From positions 1 through 6,961 of the forward strand of contig JADGBP010000118.1 of the NCBI GenBank assembly GCA_015231395.1: a DNA stretch of 6,961 nucleotides. The letters are read 5' to 3'. The stretch comes from Desulfamplus sp. (GTDB lineage: Bacteria > Desulfobacterota > Desulfobacteria > Desulfobacterales > Desulfobacteraceae). A model generated the notes under the pieces. That model was not told the DNA's origin. It searched no databases and was given only the letters and a program-made list of their open reading frames with translations. Positions 1 to 6,750 of this stretch are shown piece by piece. Every line of letters begins with the position of its first letter. Within the stretch, counting starts at the first letter, position 1. The position numbers were made by a program, and so were the translations under genes.

Positions 1-1652
1 ATCAGGTGATTTGCATACCCCTCTTTTTCAATATGTTCCATGATATGGGAACGGATTGTTTCAGGGATTGTTGAGGTCACATTTTTCTGATGTGAATAGT
101 CTATGCCGAACATCACTTCAATTCTAAAATTAGTTGACAGATTCAAAGGGCACAAAGAGAGAAAATCTGGGGTTTGATATATCTTTCTTGCTCCACCACG
201 CCGGATAACTTCGACCATCTCATGGGACAGGCTCGCAACCTTGCCCCATGTTCCGTCGGAAAGAATAACCCAGTCATTTTTCCTACATGGAAACCAAGGT
301 TCACCGGTTTTGATGGGACGCGATATTTGTCCCACCAGCTCTTCAATCGGGAGTCGTATCGTTATGTCAAGAGATGGATTTTCAAATTTGCAGAACACAT
401 TAAGACTTTTTACAATCCAGGGGACACCATGATAAACAATGCGTTCGCCCTCCCTTACCGAACCTATGTTAAGTACCAGACGACTCTGCTGCCATAATCT
501 TGGGATTGATTGTTTAAGTGTCCATGCAAGCCCTACGACAAAAATGATGCTCAAGCTCATGAGCAACCAGTCTTCAGAAGAATAAAAGACAAAAATCAGG
601 ACAAACCCGGTCAATATTACTGCCGATATTTTAAAGAATATGTTAATGACCCTAACATAAAAAGGTCTGTACTCAGAGCGGTAATTCGGTATAAATTTTA
701 CCAGTGCAAGATAAATAATTCTTAACAATGATATCATGGCAAAGCAGGCAAGCAGTGCCATGAAAATGCTGGCTTTGGAAGATTTAAGAAGCGAGTCATC
801 TTCTTTGTCCATCTGGACAAGCTGCATTCGTGTAATTTTCAGTTTATTGGCAATCTGTTCCTTGGCTCCCATCCATTCAGGAACCAGTTTTTTCAGATAG
901 TTTTGAAGCTCAATGTCTGATGTTCCGGCAATAAGAACATTTATATTTTGAATAGCCAGATCTGCAACAGGCAGCAGATTGGCGTAACGATCTATATCCT
1001 CCCTCAGTTTTGTTTTCTGCCGTGCCTTGAGAGTGAGTTGCTTCAGCTCTTTGATAATCGGCTCCAGAAGAGATAGGATTTCATTCTGCCATTTGAACTC
1101 ATCACCTTTTTTCTGCTCAAAAAGCCCCATATCGACACCAGTGGCAATGCTTTGAAAATCATAAATAGCTCCATCAAGCTCCTTGTCTAAACGGCTCAAT
1201 TCCTGTTTGATGTTATCTTTTTCATTATCCGATGTAGTTGTCTCAAGCCTGTTTTTCTTTTCAGCAATTCTGTCTTTAAGATTTTTTCTCAATTCAATAA
1301 GAGATATAAGCATTTGAAGAGAAGAAATTCTGTTGTCCGGAATAATTTTGTTCAGAATAGTTTTATCAGGAATAGTGTTGTCAAGAATAGTTTTATCAGT
1401 AATGGTGTTCTCAGGAATGGTTTTATCAGGAATGATTTTATCCCTAATAATTTTACTCTGAGCATCCTGAGTTACGACTGATTGTGATTGATTATTATTC
1501 GCCTCGGAACTATCATTGCTTTTCACCTCAGAACTGCCCTGTGCAAAAAGCCCCTGCTGAGGCAGTGCCGGAACAAAAAACGCTACAATAAAAACGAGGA
1601 TAAGAACCCTTGCTGATATTGAACAAATAAATTTTCTCAACATATTAGTCAA
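1..1652 (-). CDS. MscS-like mechanosensitive ion channel, N-terminal 550 residues (3' end outside window)
   Basis: This is a continuous reading frame that leaves the window at its left edge. Residues 14-33 form a hydrophobic signal or anchor segment. Residues 68-107 are eight pentapeptide repeats. Residues 112-290 are charged, helical and coiled-coil-like, probably periplasmic. Three membrane helices follow at about 296-318, 334-357 and 362-378. The soluble part after them has VREGERIV, GVPWIVKS, EPWFPCRKNDW, LSDGTWGKV and FGIDYSHQ, a pattern I recognise from large MscS-related channels, where a beta domain follows the pore helix. The family opens under membrane tension during osmotic downshock. 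The start is chosen as TTG at 1652 because AGGAG (1659-1663) lies 6 bases before it; the ATG at 1643 would be 15 bases away. The family call is from memory of motifs; the ion-channel role is inferred. Confidence 0.75.
   Translation of the reverse strand, partial: MTNMLRKFICSISARVLILVFIVAFFVPALPQQGLFAQGSSEVKSNDSSEANNNQSQSVVTQDAQSKIIRDKIIPDKTIPENTITDKTILDNTIPDKTILNKIIPDNRISSLQMLISLIELRKNLKDRIAEKKNRLETTTSDNEKDNIKQELSRLDKELDGAIYDFQSIATGVDMGLFEQKKGDEFKWQNEILSLLEPIIKELKQLTLKARQKTKLREDIDRYANLLPVADLAIQNINVLIAGTSDIELQNYLKKLVPEWMGAKEQIANKLKITRMQLVQMDKEDDSLLKSSKASIFMALLACFAMISLLRIIYLALVKFIPNYRSEYRPFYVRVINIFFKISAVILTGFVLIFVFYSSEDWLLMSLSIIFVVGLAWTLKQSIPRLWQQSRLVLNIGSVREGERIVYHGVPWIVKSLNVFCKFENPSLDITIRLPIEELVGQISRPIKTGEPWFPCRKNDWVILSDGTWGKVASLSHEMVEVIRRGGARKIYQTPDFLSLCPLNLSTNFRIEVMFGIDYSHQKNVTSTIPETIRSHIMEHIEKEGYANHL
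1332..1451 (-). repeat. 15-bp tandem repeat, eight in-frame pentapeptide units in the channel gene
   Basis: Eight consecutive 15-base units code for residues 68-107 of the channel protein: IIRDK, IIPDK, TIPEN, TITDK, TILDN, TIPDK, TILNK and IIPDN. The consensus is [TI]-I-[PL]-[DE]-[KN]. Units differ from each other at a few bases, so the array is not freshly expanded. It lies between the export signal and the coiled-coil region and does not fit the A(D/N)LxX rule of beta-helical pentapeptide-repeat proteins. A change in copy number would alter protein length without shifting frame. Confidence 0.85.
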
Positions 1653-1780
1653 AATAATCTCCTGCTGTTTAAACTTCTGAACAGTCCAAAGTTCTCTCGC
1701 AATTTTGTATGGTAATCTTGGGATTTATGGTGTCAGCCGAGATGATAGGCATCTCTTAGTTTTGCCGAGTCTGGGGATTC

Positions 1781-1816
1781 GGAGAAAGCATGTATCTAAG
1801 CTTTCTCCATTTTTTT
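1781..1816 (+). terminator. Hairpin followed by T-run (terminator-like, plus strand)
   Basis: GGAGAAAGC (1781-1789) and GCTTTCTCC (1800-1808) are perfect 9-bp complements around a 10-base loop, followed by ATTTTTTT (1809-1816) on the plus strand. This is the geometry of an intrinsic terminator, but no plus-strand gene feeds into it. It could end an unrecognised small RNA starting in 1653-1740, stop antisense transcription, or simply be a protein-binding palindrome in the channel gene's promoter region. Confidence 0.4.
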
Positions 1817-1844
1817 CCTTCAACAGCTTTTTCCGTTGAAGGAA
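1815..1844. repeat. 10-bp perfect inverted repeat
   Basis: TTCCTTCAAC (1815-1824) and GTTGAAGGAA (1835-1844) are perfect complements with a 10-base loop, AGCTTTTTCC. The loop closely copies the right arm of the adjacent hairpin (AGCTTTCTCC, 1799-1808). In a plus-strand RNA, bases 1781-1789 could therefore pair with either 1800-1808 or, through one G-U pair, 1826-1834. No minus-strand T-run follows it, so it is not a standard terminator for the chemoreceptor gene. Confidence 0.7.
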
Positions 1845-1952
1845 TTGTCTTTCAATGAGGAATGTTTGTCATATTGCAGGATATGATAATCCGCGTCATC
1901 AGGGTAACTGTTCATCAGGATTCCGAGACTCAACAATTACCAAGTCCTTTTT

Positions 1953-2002
1953 GGCAAAGAGTGTCAGACGTCAATTTGAATTTTATCTTTGCCTGTTTTT
2001 TT
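1953..2002 (+). terminator. Long-loop inverted repeat with T-run over the chemoreceptor stop codon
   Basis: GGCAAAGA (1953-1960) pairs with TCTTTGCC (1986-1993) across a 25-base spacer. On the plus strand, TG and seven T residues (1996-2002) follow. The right arm overlaps the last codons and stop of the chemoreceptor gene. In the minus-strand transcript the same arms could form a 3'-end hairpin, but followed by A-rich sequence rather than U-rich. The loop is long for an intrinsic terminator, so the call is tentative. Confidence 0.25.
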
Positions 2003-3920
2003 CAACAAGCTGAAGTTTCCGGTTAATCCTGTGGGCTATTGAATAGGCATCACTCGGAGTTTTTCCGGTAACAGGTCTTGCGATTTTGAGTTGGTGAATA
2101 TTAATATTTTCTTTATGGATATGGTTGGAATGGATCTCTTTGGAATGGATATTTTTATTGGAATGGATATTTTTATTGGAATGGATATTTTTGTTTTTGG
2201 ATGAATTATGCTTTGCGTTCTGCATAGAGGAACTGCTTTTCTGTATCAAGATTTTTTCCACCAGATCAAGTAGTTGAGAGAGAAAATTATATGTCTGGGT
2301 AGGGGTTACGATTCCTCTTGGAAAAGGAATATCTTCAACCGGCATATTATTCATGCTCAGCATCATCTGATAATTGGATATACTTAATTCAAGTACATTA
2401 GCAGGTTTTTTTCCATCAAATTTATCCAGCAGAATTTTTTGTGATTCATCCCATATAAATGATGAAGTATATATTCTAATCCACGCATCAATAAGCTGTT
2501 GTATGATAATTAACATATGATATATGTCATTAGGTGTTACAATACGCTCTTCTCCAAATCTGCTGACAATTAAATTGAACAGTTCTGCAATTGATTCGAT
2601 GTTTTTTCCGGTATTCTGACTTTTCTCAATCTGTTCTAATGTGCTGTAACTGTAGGACACAACCTCATCCATCCGTTTTGTAATCTGCTCCGAATTGTCA
2701 TTGGCTTCACTCATGTGATCACTCATTTTGTCCATCATACTTGTCTGTTCTACCATGAGATCGTTTATCGAAAGAGTGATGCTGTTCATTTTTCTAACCA
2801 CATTTTCCACAGTTTCAATAGAAGCCATAGACAAAGGAATTTTGCCAAGTATTTGTTCCACCACAGTGGTGATCTCTTCAGACATTGTGGCTGTCTGTTT
2901 TGCAAGATTGCCAACTTCCCTGGCAATGACTGCAAATCCCATTCCGGCACTGCCAGCTTTTACAGCTTCAATATTGGCATTTAACGCAAGCACATGGGTC
3001 TGAGCCATGATCTCCTTTATGGTCTGGGTAGTTTTGGAGATACTGCTTGCCATTGAACTAAGATCTGTAATGAGAACCCTTGTAGAAAGGGATTCAGTAA
3101 GAGCTGTTTCACTTATCTGCCTGCTGTTTTCCACACTCGCTGCAATTACTTGGAACTTTGACGAACTCTGATGTAGTGCTTCACTCAGCTTAAGAATAAG
3201 CGTTGTCACTTCTCTTGAAAAAGAGGCGACATCCTGAGCCTGCTGTGAAGTGCCCTGAGCGATCTCCTGAACCTTGAATGAAGAGGTCATTAACTCCACT
3301 GAAGCTGCGGTAAGTTCTCCAGATGTATTTTCAATCTGCTCTTCTACCACTTTTTCCCAACGTTTCTGATTTCTCTCCCTTGTAATGAGTTCCCATGTAA
3401 TCATGATTCTGTTGTCAGTAACATTTTCTTTGTATAAAGGAAGGGCGGTTGCTGATATGATTTCGCTGCCAATATCAAGCACGGAAGAGAGCGGGAAGTT
3501 TTTTCTATTCTGAAACAGCTTTTTATATTCTTCAGGGTTAAGATAAAAATCAAAATAGTTGTAGGAATTAAGGTCATTGAGTTCTTTGATTGGAAGCCAG
3601 ATGGAGATTTTTTTGAATATGGAGATAAAAAAGGTGTTGTAAAAGAGGATTTTTCCTGTGGAGTTGATGATAAAGATGCCAGTATTGATATTATTGAAAA
3701 GTGAATATTCTTTTTTATGTTTATTTAAATCATTAGTAAAAAATAAAATCACAGGCAAAATTACTGTAAAAGATATAGATAATCTTAACAGAGTATTACC
3801 TTCAAGATATGAAAATCCAAGTATGGAGATAATCCCTTCAATCATTAGAGATGATGCAAAGGACAGCATCAAAGATCTCAAAATTATTATGACAGGAATT
3901 TTTCTAAATAATATTGTCAT
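1983..3920 (-). CDS. Methyl-accepting chemotaxis protein with two TM helices, PAS domain and C-terminal repeat region
   Basis: This 645-residue chemoreceptor has membrane helices at about 8-35 and 44-62 with only a short loop between them, so there is no periplasmic sensor domain. A PAS-like domain spans about 73-180 (NTGIFIINSTGKILFYN) and probably senses a cytoplasmic or membrane-linked signal. No clear HAMP domain separates TM2 from PAS. The MCP signalling coiled coil spans about 190-450, with its tip at 304-340 (MAQTHVLALNANIEA, GFAVIAREVGNLA). The tip departs from the canonical QTNxLALNAAIEAARAGE/EVRxLA at several positions, including K321 for Arg and G337 for Arg. Residues 461-640 form an unusual helical tail with four related repeats and a His/Asn-rich linker. 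The ATG at 3920 is the first start after an in-frame stop, but no good Shine-Dalgarno precedes it. The chemoreceptor call is firm; signal and partners are unknown. Confidence 0.93.
   Translation of the reverse strand: MTILFRKIPVIIILRSLMLSFASSLMIEGIISILGFSYLEGNTLLRLSISFTVILPVILFFTNDLNKHKKEYSLFNNINTGIFIINSTGKILFYNTFFISIFKKISIWLPIKELNDLNSYNYFDFYLNPEEYKKLFQNRKNFPLSSVLDIGSEIISATALPLYKENVTDNRIMITWELITRERNQKRWEKVVEEQIENTSGELTAASVELMTSSFKVQEIAQGTSQQAQDVASFSREVTTLILKLSEALHQSSSKFQVIAASVENSRQISETALTESLSTRVLITDLSSMASSISKTTQTIKEIMAQTHVLALNANIEAVKAGSAGMGFAVIAREVGNLAKQTATMSEEITTVVEQILGKIPLSMASIETVENVVRKMNSITLSINDLMVEQTSMMDKMSDHMSEANDNSEQITKRMDEVVSYSYSTLEQIEKSQNTGKNIESIAELFNLIVSRFGEERIVTPNDIYHMLIIIQQLIDAWIRIYTSSFIWDESQKILLDKFDGKKPANVLELSISNYQMMLSMNNMPVEDIPFPRGIVTPTQTYNFLSQLLDLVEKILIQKSSSSMQNAKHNSSKNKNIHSNKNIHSNKNIHSKEIHSNHIHKENINIHQLKIARPVTGKTPSDAYSIAHRINRKLQLVEKNRQR
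2142..2195 (-). repeat. 18-bp tandem repeat (NKNIHS x3) in the chemoreceptor tail
   Basis: Three adjacent 18-base units (2142-2159, 2160-2177, 2178-2195) code for NKNIHS at residues 576-593. The first two are identical in DNA and the third differs by one base, so expansion looks recent. Degenerate units continue downstream (KEIHSN, HIHKEN). The whole linker, about 562-615, is rich in Asn, Lys, Ser and His (seven His between 580 and 609), probably disordered and conceivably metal-binding. Unit length preserves the reading frame. Confidence 0.93.
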
Positions 3921-4229
3921 TAATTGTTATGCCCAGATTTTCTATTCATCAGATTTTCTATAGTTTTCCAGACAATTAAATTGGCAAGAGTAGGGAGCAA
4001 GCCATTGCGGTTGCCCTTATTCAAGATTTAGATACCAAAATATTTTTCTAAAAATCTATATTCACAAGATTCTCATATTCACAAGAGTGTCGTACCAATC
4101 AGTCATCATTCATAAATTTGCGTATGATAATGTTTTCAGGTGGATTAATCAAGCCAGAATCAAGATCAATCTTTCTTTTTGATGTCCTGAATGGCATGGC
4201 TGGAATCGAACCACTCCGCATCATGAAAA
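3921..4229. other. 309-base gap between ridA and the chemoreceptor gene
   Basis: No recognisable gene lies here. Immediately after ridA are two overlapping minus-strand short ORFs: 44 codons at 4099-4233, whose ATG overlaps the ridA stop as ATGA, and 26 codons at 4166-4246. Neither has a good ribosome binding site. Further on are two pairs of short direct repeats: ATATTCACAAGA (4058-4069 and 4075-4086) and AGATTTTCTAT (3935-3945 and 3951-3961). A weak promoter for the chemoreceptor gene may be TTGCCA with TATAGA on the minus strand just upstream of 3960, but its 19-base spacer is long. No clear terminator for ridA is visible. Confidence 0.5.
4058..4086. repeat. Two 12-bp direct repeats, 17-base period
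   Basis: ATATTCACAAGA occurs exactly at 4058-4069 and 4075-4086, separated by five bases. It lies about 140-170 bases upstream of the chemoreceptor start. Spacing of about 1.6 helical turns could suit a dimeric regulator, but in AT-rich DNA it may be a chance small duplication. Confidence 0.55.
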
Positions 4230-4628
4230 TCATAATGTATTGCCATGGTTAATCTGAAAAATAGCCTCGACTTCCATATCTGCACCAAGCGGCAGTGCTC
4301 CTACCTGAAAAGCACTGCGTGCCGGAAAAGGCTCTTTAAAGTATTGTGCATACACAGCATTTACAGCTTTAAAATGAGTTATGTCTGCAAGAAATACTGT
4401 TGTTTTAACCGCATTATCAAGACTTGTTCCAGCGGCTTGTGCAATGACCGAAAGATTTTTGAAAACCATGTGTGCCTTATCCTCAATACTTCCATTCACA
4501 AGGTTGCCAGTGACAGGATCAATGGGGAGCTGACCTGATGTAAAAAGCAGATTACCCGTGACTACTCCCTGTGAATAAGGACCTATAGCTGCGGGTGCCT
4601 TATCCGTTTTAATGTTTCTTTTTGACAT
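4230..4628 (-). CDS. ridA: RidA family enamine/imine deaminase
   Basis: This 132-residue protein has the usual length for the YjgF/YER057c/UK114 (Rid) family. RidA proteins form trimers in the cytosol and hydrolyse reactive enamines and imines, such as 2-aminoacrylate released by PLP-dependent dehydratases, protecting PLP enzymes. Family marks are AAIGPYSQGV (13-22), with Tyr18, FTSGQLPIDP (29-38), the FPARSAF block (101-107) with Arg104, the position of the catalytic Arg, and EVEAIF near the C-terminus with an acidic residue at 121. All key residues are present, so the protein should be active. The ATG at 4628 is preferred, with GAGG (4636-4639) seven bases upstream; the TTG two codons earlier is too close to that site. 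The gene sits 140 bases after selB. Its start region is partly duplicated upstream. Confidence 0.95.
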   Translation of the reverse strand: MSKRNIKTDKAPAAIGPYSQGVVTGNLLFTSGQLPIDPVTGNLVNGSIEDKAHMVFKNLSVIAQAAGTSLDNAVKTTVFLADITHFKAVNAVYAQYFKEPFPARSAFQVGALPLGADMEVEAIFQINHGNTL

Positions 4629-4676
4629 TTTCAATCCTCATCCGTTTTTAATATTTCTTTTTGATATTCCAATCCG
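4598..4676 (-). repeat. Imperfect tandem duplication of the ridA start region (39-base period)
   Basis: The first codons of ridA with the bases before them (4598-4637) have a near copy immediately upstream (4636-4676). Both copies contain TCAAAAAGAAA, ATTAAAA and CGGAT in the same order, with a handful of substitutions and one extra A in the upstream copy. The upstream copy reads ISKRNIKNG in the ridA frame, then TGA, and has ATA where ridA has its ATG. The working GAGG ribosome binding site is the end of the upstream copy; the equivalent site in the downstream copy is coding sequence. Confidence 0.85.
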
Positions 4677-4768
4677 CCATAAAACTTCAATAGAACCCAC
4701 GTAGCAAAACGAGGTATTTGCTTTGCAATAATTATGGTCTGTTAAAAACTCAACACCCGCTTGCGATT

Positions 4769-6694
4769 TTAGTTTACTTGCTTTTTCCTTAACTGACGCG
4801 TATCTCCAACTCTAATAGTTAGATTTACAGAGTCAAAATATTCAATAAGAGGTATTACATATTTTCTGGATATCTGGGTCATCTCCTTGAACTGCGGAGT
4901 TGTTATTTCTCCTTCCTTCAGAAGAAAGTCAACAAGCTCTTTTTCAAGGTTAGTAATTGCATTCACATCAAAATAGAGATCATCTTTGGTTTTAATAACT
5001 TCTTTCTCATCAATAAGCATCTGCAGAACATCTCTGCCTGTTTTCTGGTCAACATCAAGCTCACCGCACACATCTCTGAAAAATGGTGGTGTAAGTCCTG
5101 TCTGTTTGTATATTGTGGCAATTTTTTCCTTTGCATCCTGAAGATCTACCTGCAAAGCAACTTTATGCGTGGAAAGCCTTATGTCGTTTGCTTCATGTAC
5201 TATATTGCCGTCTTTGACAAGCTTTGCTACTACTAACGGGAAAAGTTTTGATTCCTTATCCCTAAATGCCCTAAATTTGGATTTGAGTTCCTGCTTTGAC
5301 ATGCTCTCCTTCAGGGGATTTTCCTTATGATACTGTTCAAGCTTTACAAGTATTTCAAGACAAAGCCTATCAAACACATTGCCGTGAACAAAAAGGCGTT
5401 TGTCCTTGTCAGTTTGGATAATCTGACGGGATGCCAGCATTTTTTGAAGAACCGTTTCAAGTTTTTTGTCAGCAATACTTGTCATTATGCGAAGATTGGC
5501 AAAAGAGATTCCAGAAAAACCGCTCTGGCTGATAAAAAAGGAGATACTCTGTTCAGAATCGTTTTCAACAAGAGCATTCAGACCATGGATAATCTCTTGG
5601 TTGAACAGCTTGTGTTTTCTTGGCACCGGATTTAAGATATGACCCCCGCCAATGGTTTTGACCGGAGAGTAGTTCCTGATAACAAATCTGTCCCCATTTA
5701 CACAGCAGACAGGAGATTCAAGTCTTATCTGTACCGGAGCTGTATCTCCTGGCATCAACTCTTCCCTGTCCAAAAGAATGACATTCCCCATAATTTCACT
5801 GGTTCCGTAATGAAAACGAACTCTGGTACGCGGTTTTGCGGATTTGACATTGCTTGAAAGATAGTGGAGATTGGCATCAACCATATAACTTGGTTTCAGA
5901 GTGTCTGGCGTGGAGAGGATATCACCTCTGTTTACAAGCTCTTTATCCAGTCCCTGGAAGTTAATGGCTGTTCTGGTGCCGGCAGATACTGAATCAACGC
6001 TTTGCCCGTGAACCTGAATGCCTCTCACTTTTGATGTTATCAGAGAAGGAAATACCATGATGGTATCGCCCACATTTATTCTGCCAGACGCAAGAGTCCC
6101 GGTGATGACAGTTCCAAACCCCTTCATGGAAAATACCCTGTCCACCGGCAGTCTGAATATTGGCGAAAATGGGCGTTCCGGTATATCGTTGCAGAGTTTG
6201 TCAAGCGTTGTCCTGAAGAGATCCAAGCCCTCTCCGGTAGTAGAAGATAAAGGTACAACCGGGGCATTCTCAAGAAATGTGCCTTTTGTAAGTCCTCTGA
6301 TATCTTCTAACGCAAGCTCCATAAGTTCTTCATCAACAAGATCAATTTTTGTCATGGCAATAAACCCGTATTTTATACCCATCAGAGAGCATATCTCCAT
6401 ATGTTCACGAGTCTGCGGCATTACCCCTTCATCAGCAGCAATGGTCATGGCAACAAGATCAATCCCGCTTGCACCTGCCACCATATTTTTAACAAACTTT
6501 TCATGTCCAGGCACATCAACAATTCCCACCACATTGCCGTCAGAAAGAGTAATAGATGCAAAACCAAGTTCTATTGTTATGCCCCGCTCTTTTTCTTCTT
6601 TAAGCCGATCCGTCTCTATGCCTGTCAACGCTCTGATGAGGCTGGTTTTTCCATGGTCAATGTGTCCTGCTGTTCCAAGAATAATTTGTTTCAA
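4769..6694 (-). CDS. selB: Selenocysteine-specific translation elongation factor SelB
   Basis: SelB is a GTPase that brings Sec-tRNA(Sec) to the ribosome at UGA codons marked by an mRNA SECIS hairpin. This 641-residue protein is slightly longer than E. coli SelB. The G domain spans about 1-172: AGHIDHGKT (9-17, P-loop), RGIT (37-40), DVPGHE (60-65), TKID (115-118) and SS (150-151). EF-Tu-like domains II and III follow (about 175-358: FSMKGFGTVITGT, GDRFVIRNYSP). Residues 360-641 are the winged-helix repeats that bind the SECIS RNA, ending in ISRKYVIPLIEYFD and RVGDTRQLRK, the typical SelB end. The start codon is TTG at 6694, with AGGAG four bases and AAGGAG ten bases upstream; an in-frame stop rules out an earlier start. 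No selenoprotein gene, selA or selC is visible in the window, so Sec use by this organism is inferred from SelB alone. Confidence 0.97.
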   Translation of the reverse strand: MKQIILGTAGHIDHGKTSLIRALTGIETDRLKEEKERGITIELGFASITLSDGNVVGIVDVPGHEKFVKNMVAGASGIDLVAMTIAADEGVMPQTREHMEICSLMGIKYGFIAMTKIDLVDEELMELALEDIRGLTKGTFLENAPVVPLSSTTGEGLDLFRTTLDKLCNDIPERPFSPIFRLPVDRVFSMKGFGTVITGTLASGRINVGDTIMVFPSLITSKVRGIQVHGQSVDSVSAGTRTAINFQGLDKELVNRGDILSTPDTLKPSYMVDANLHYLSSNVKSAKPRTRVRFHYGTSEIMGNVILLDREELMPGDTAPVQIRLESPVCCVNGDRFVIRNYSPVKTIGGGHILNPVPRKHKLFNQEIIHGLNALVENDSEQSISFFISQSGFSGISFANLRIMTSIADKKLETVLQKMLASRQIIQTDKDKRLFVHGNVFDRLCLEILVKLEQYHKENPLKESMSKQELKSKFRAFRDKESKLFPLVVAKLVKDGNIVHEANDIRLSTHKVALQVDLQDAKEKIATIYKQTGLTPPFFRDVCGELDVDQKTGRDVLQMLIDEKEVIKTKDDLYFDVNAITNLEKELVDFLLKEGEITTPQFKEMTQISRKYVIPLIEYFDSVNLTIRVGDTRQLRKKQVN

Positions 6695-6750
6695 TTCTCT
6701 CCTGCTCCTTTCAGATCATGGACATTATTATAGAGCCATATCTTTACGGG

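Larger units (their letters stand above)
1653..1982. other. 330-base gap between chemoreceptor and channel genes, rich in inverted repeats
   Basis: No convincing protein gene lies here. It contains the channel gene's ribosome binding site (AGGAG at 1659-1663) and a series of inverted repeats: GAGATG/CATCTC (1739-1744 and 1750-1755), a 9-bp pair at 1781-1808, a 10-bp pair at 1815-1844, and one arm of an 8-bp pair at 1953-1993. A possible minus-strand promoter for the channel gene is TTGAAG (1818-1823) with TTAGAT (1794-1799), spacer 18 bases. It overlaps the two longest inverted repeats, which could therefore be operator-like. This promoter reading is weak. A 31-codon minus-strand ORF at 1820-1915 has no good ribosome binding site. 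Confidence 0.6.

Noticed and set aside
174..725. Plus-strand open frames of 107, 63 and 71 codons near the left edge
   Set aside because: They are antisense to the continuous minus-strand channel frame, which has clear family motifs through this stretch.
1709..1759. 16-codon plus-strand ORF in the same gap
   Set aside because: It has no ribosome binding site and is within chance expectation.
1820..1915. 31-codon minus-strand ORF between the chemoreceptor and channel genes
   Set aside because: It has no good ribosome binding site, runs into the inverted repeat, and shows no recognisable motif; a decayed gene fragment is possible but unsupported.
4195..4220. GGTTCGATTCC on the minus strand, resembling a tRNA T-arm
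   Set aside because: Only three of five T-stem pairs form, and no acceptor, D or anticodon arms can be found around it; it is not tRNA(Sec) or another tRNA.
4636..4690. In-frame TGA just upstream of ridA as a possible Sec codon, given the nearby selB
   Set aside because: No start codon with a ribosome binding site precedes it and no SECIS-like hairpin follows it; RidA has its own ATG and binding site.
4679..4750. AGCAAA/TTTGCT inverted repeat between selB and ridA
   Set aside because: The stem is only six pairs with an eight-base loop and no T-run, so it is too weak to call a terminator or operator.
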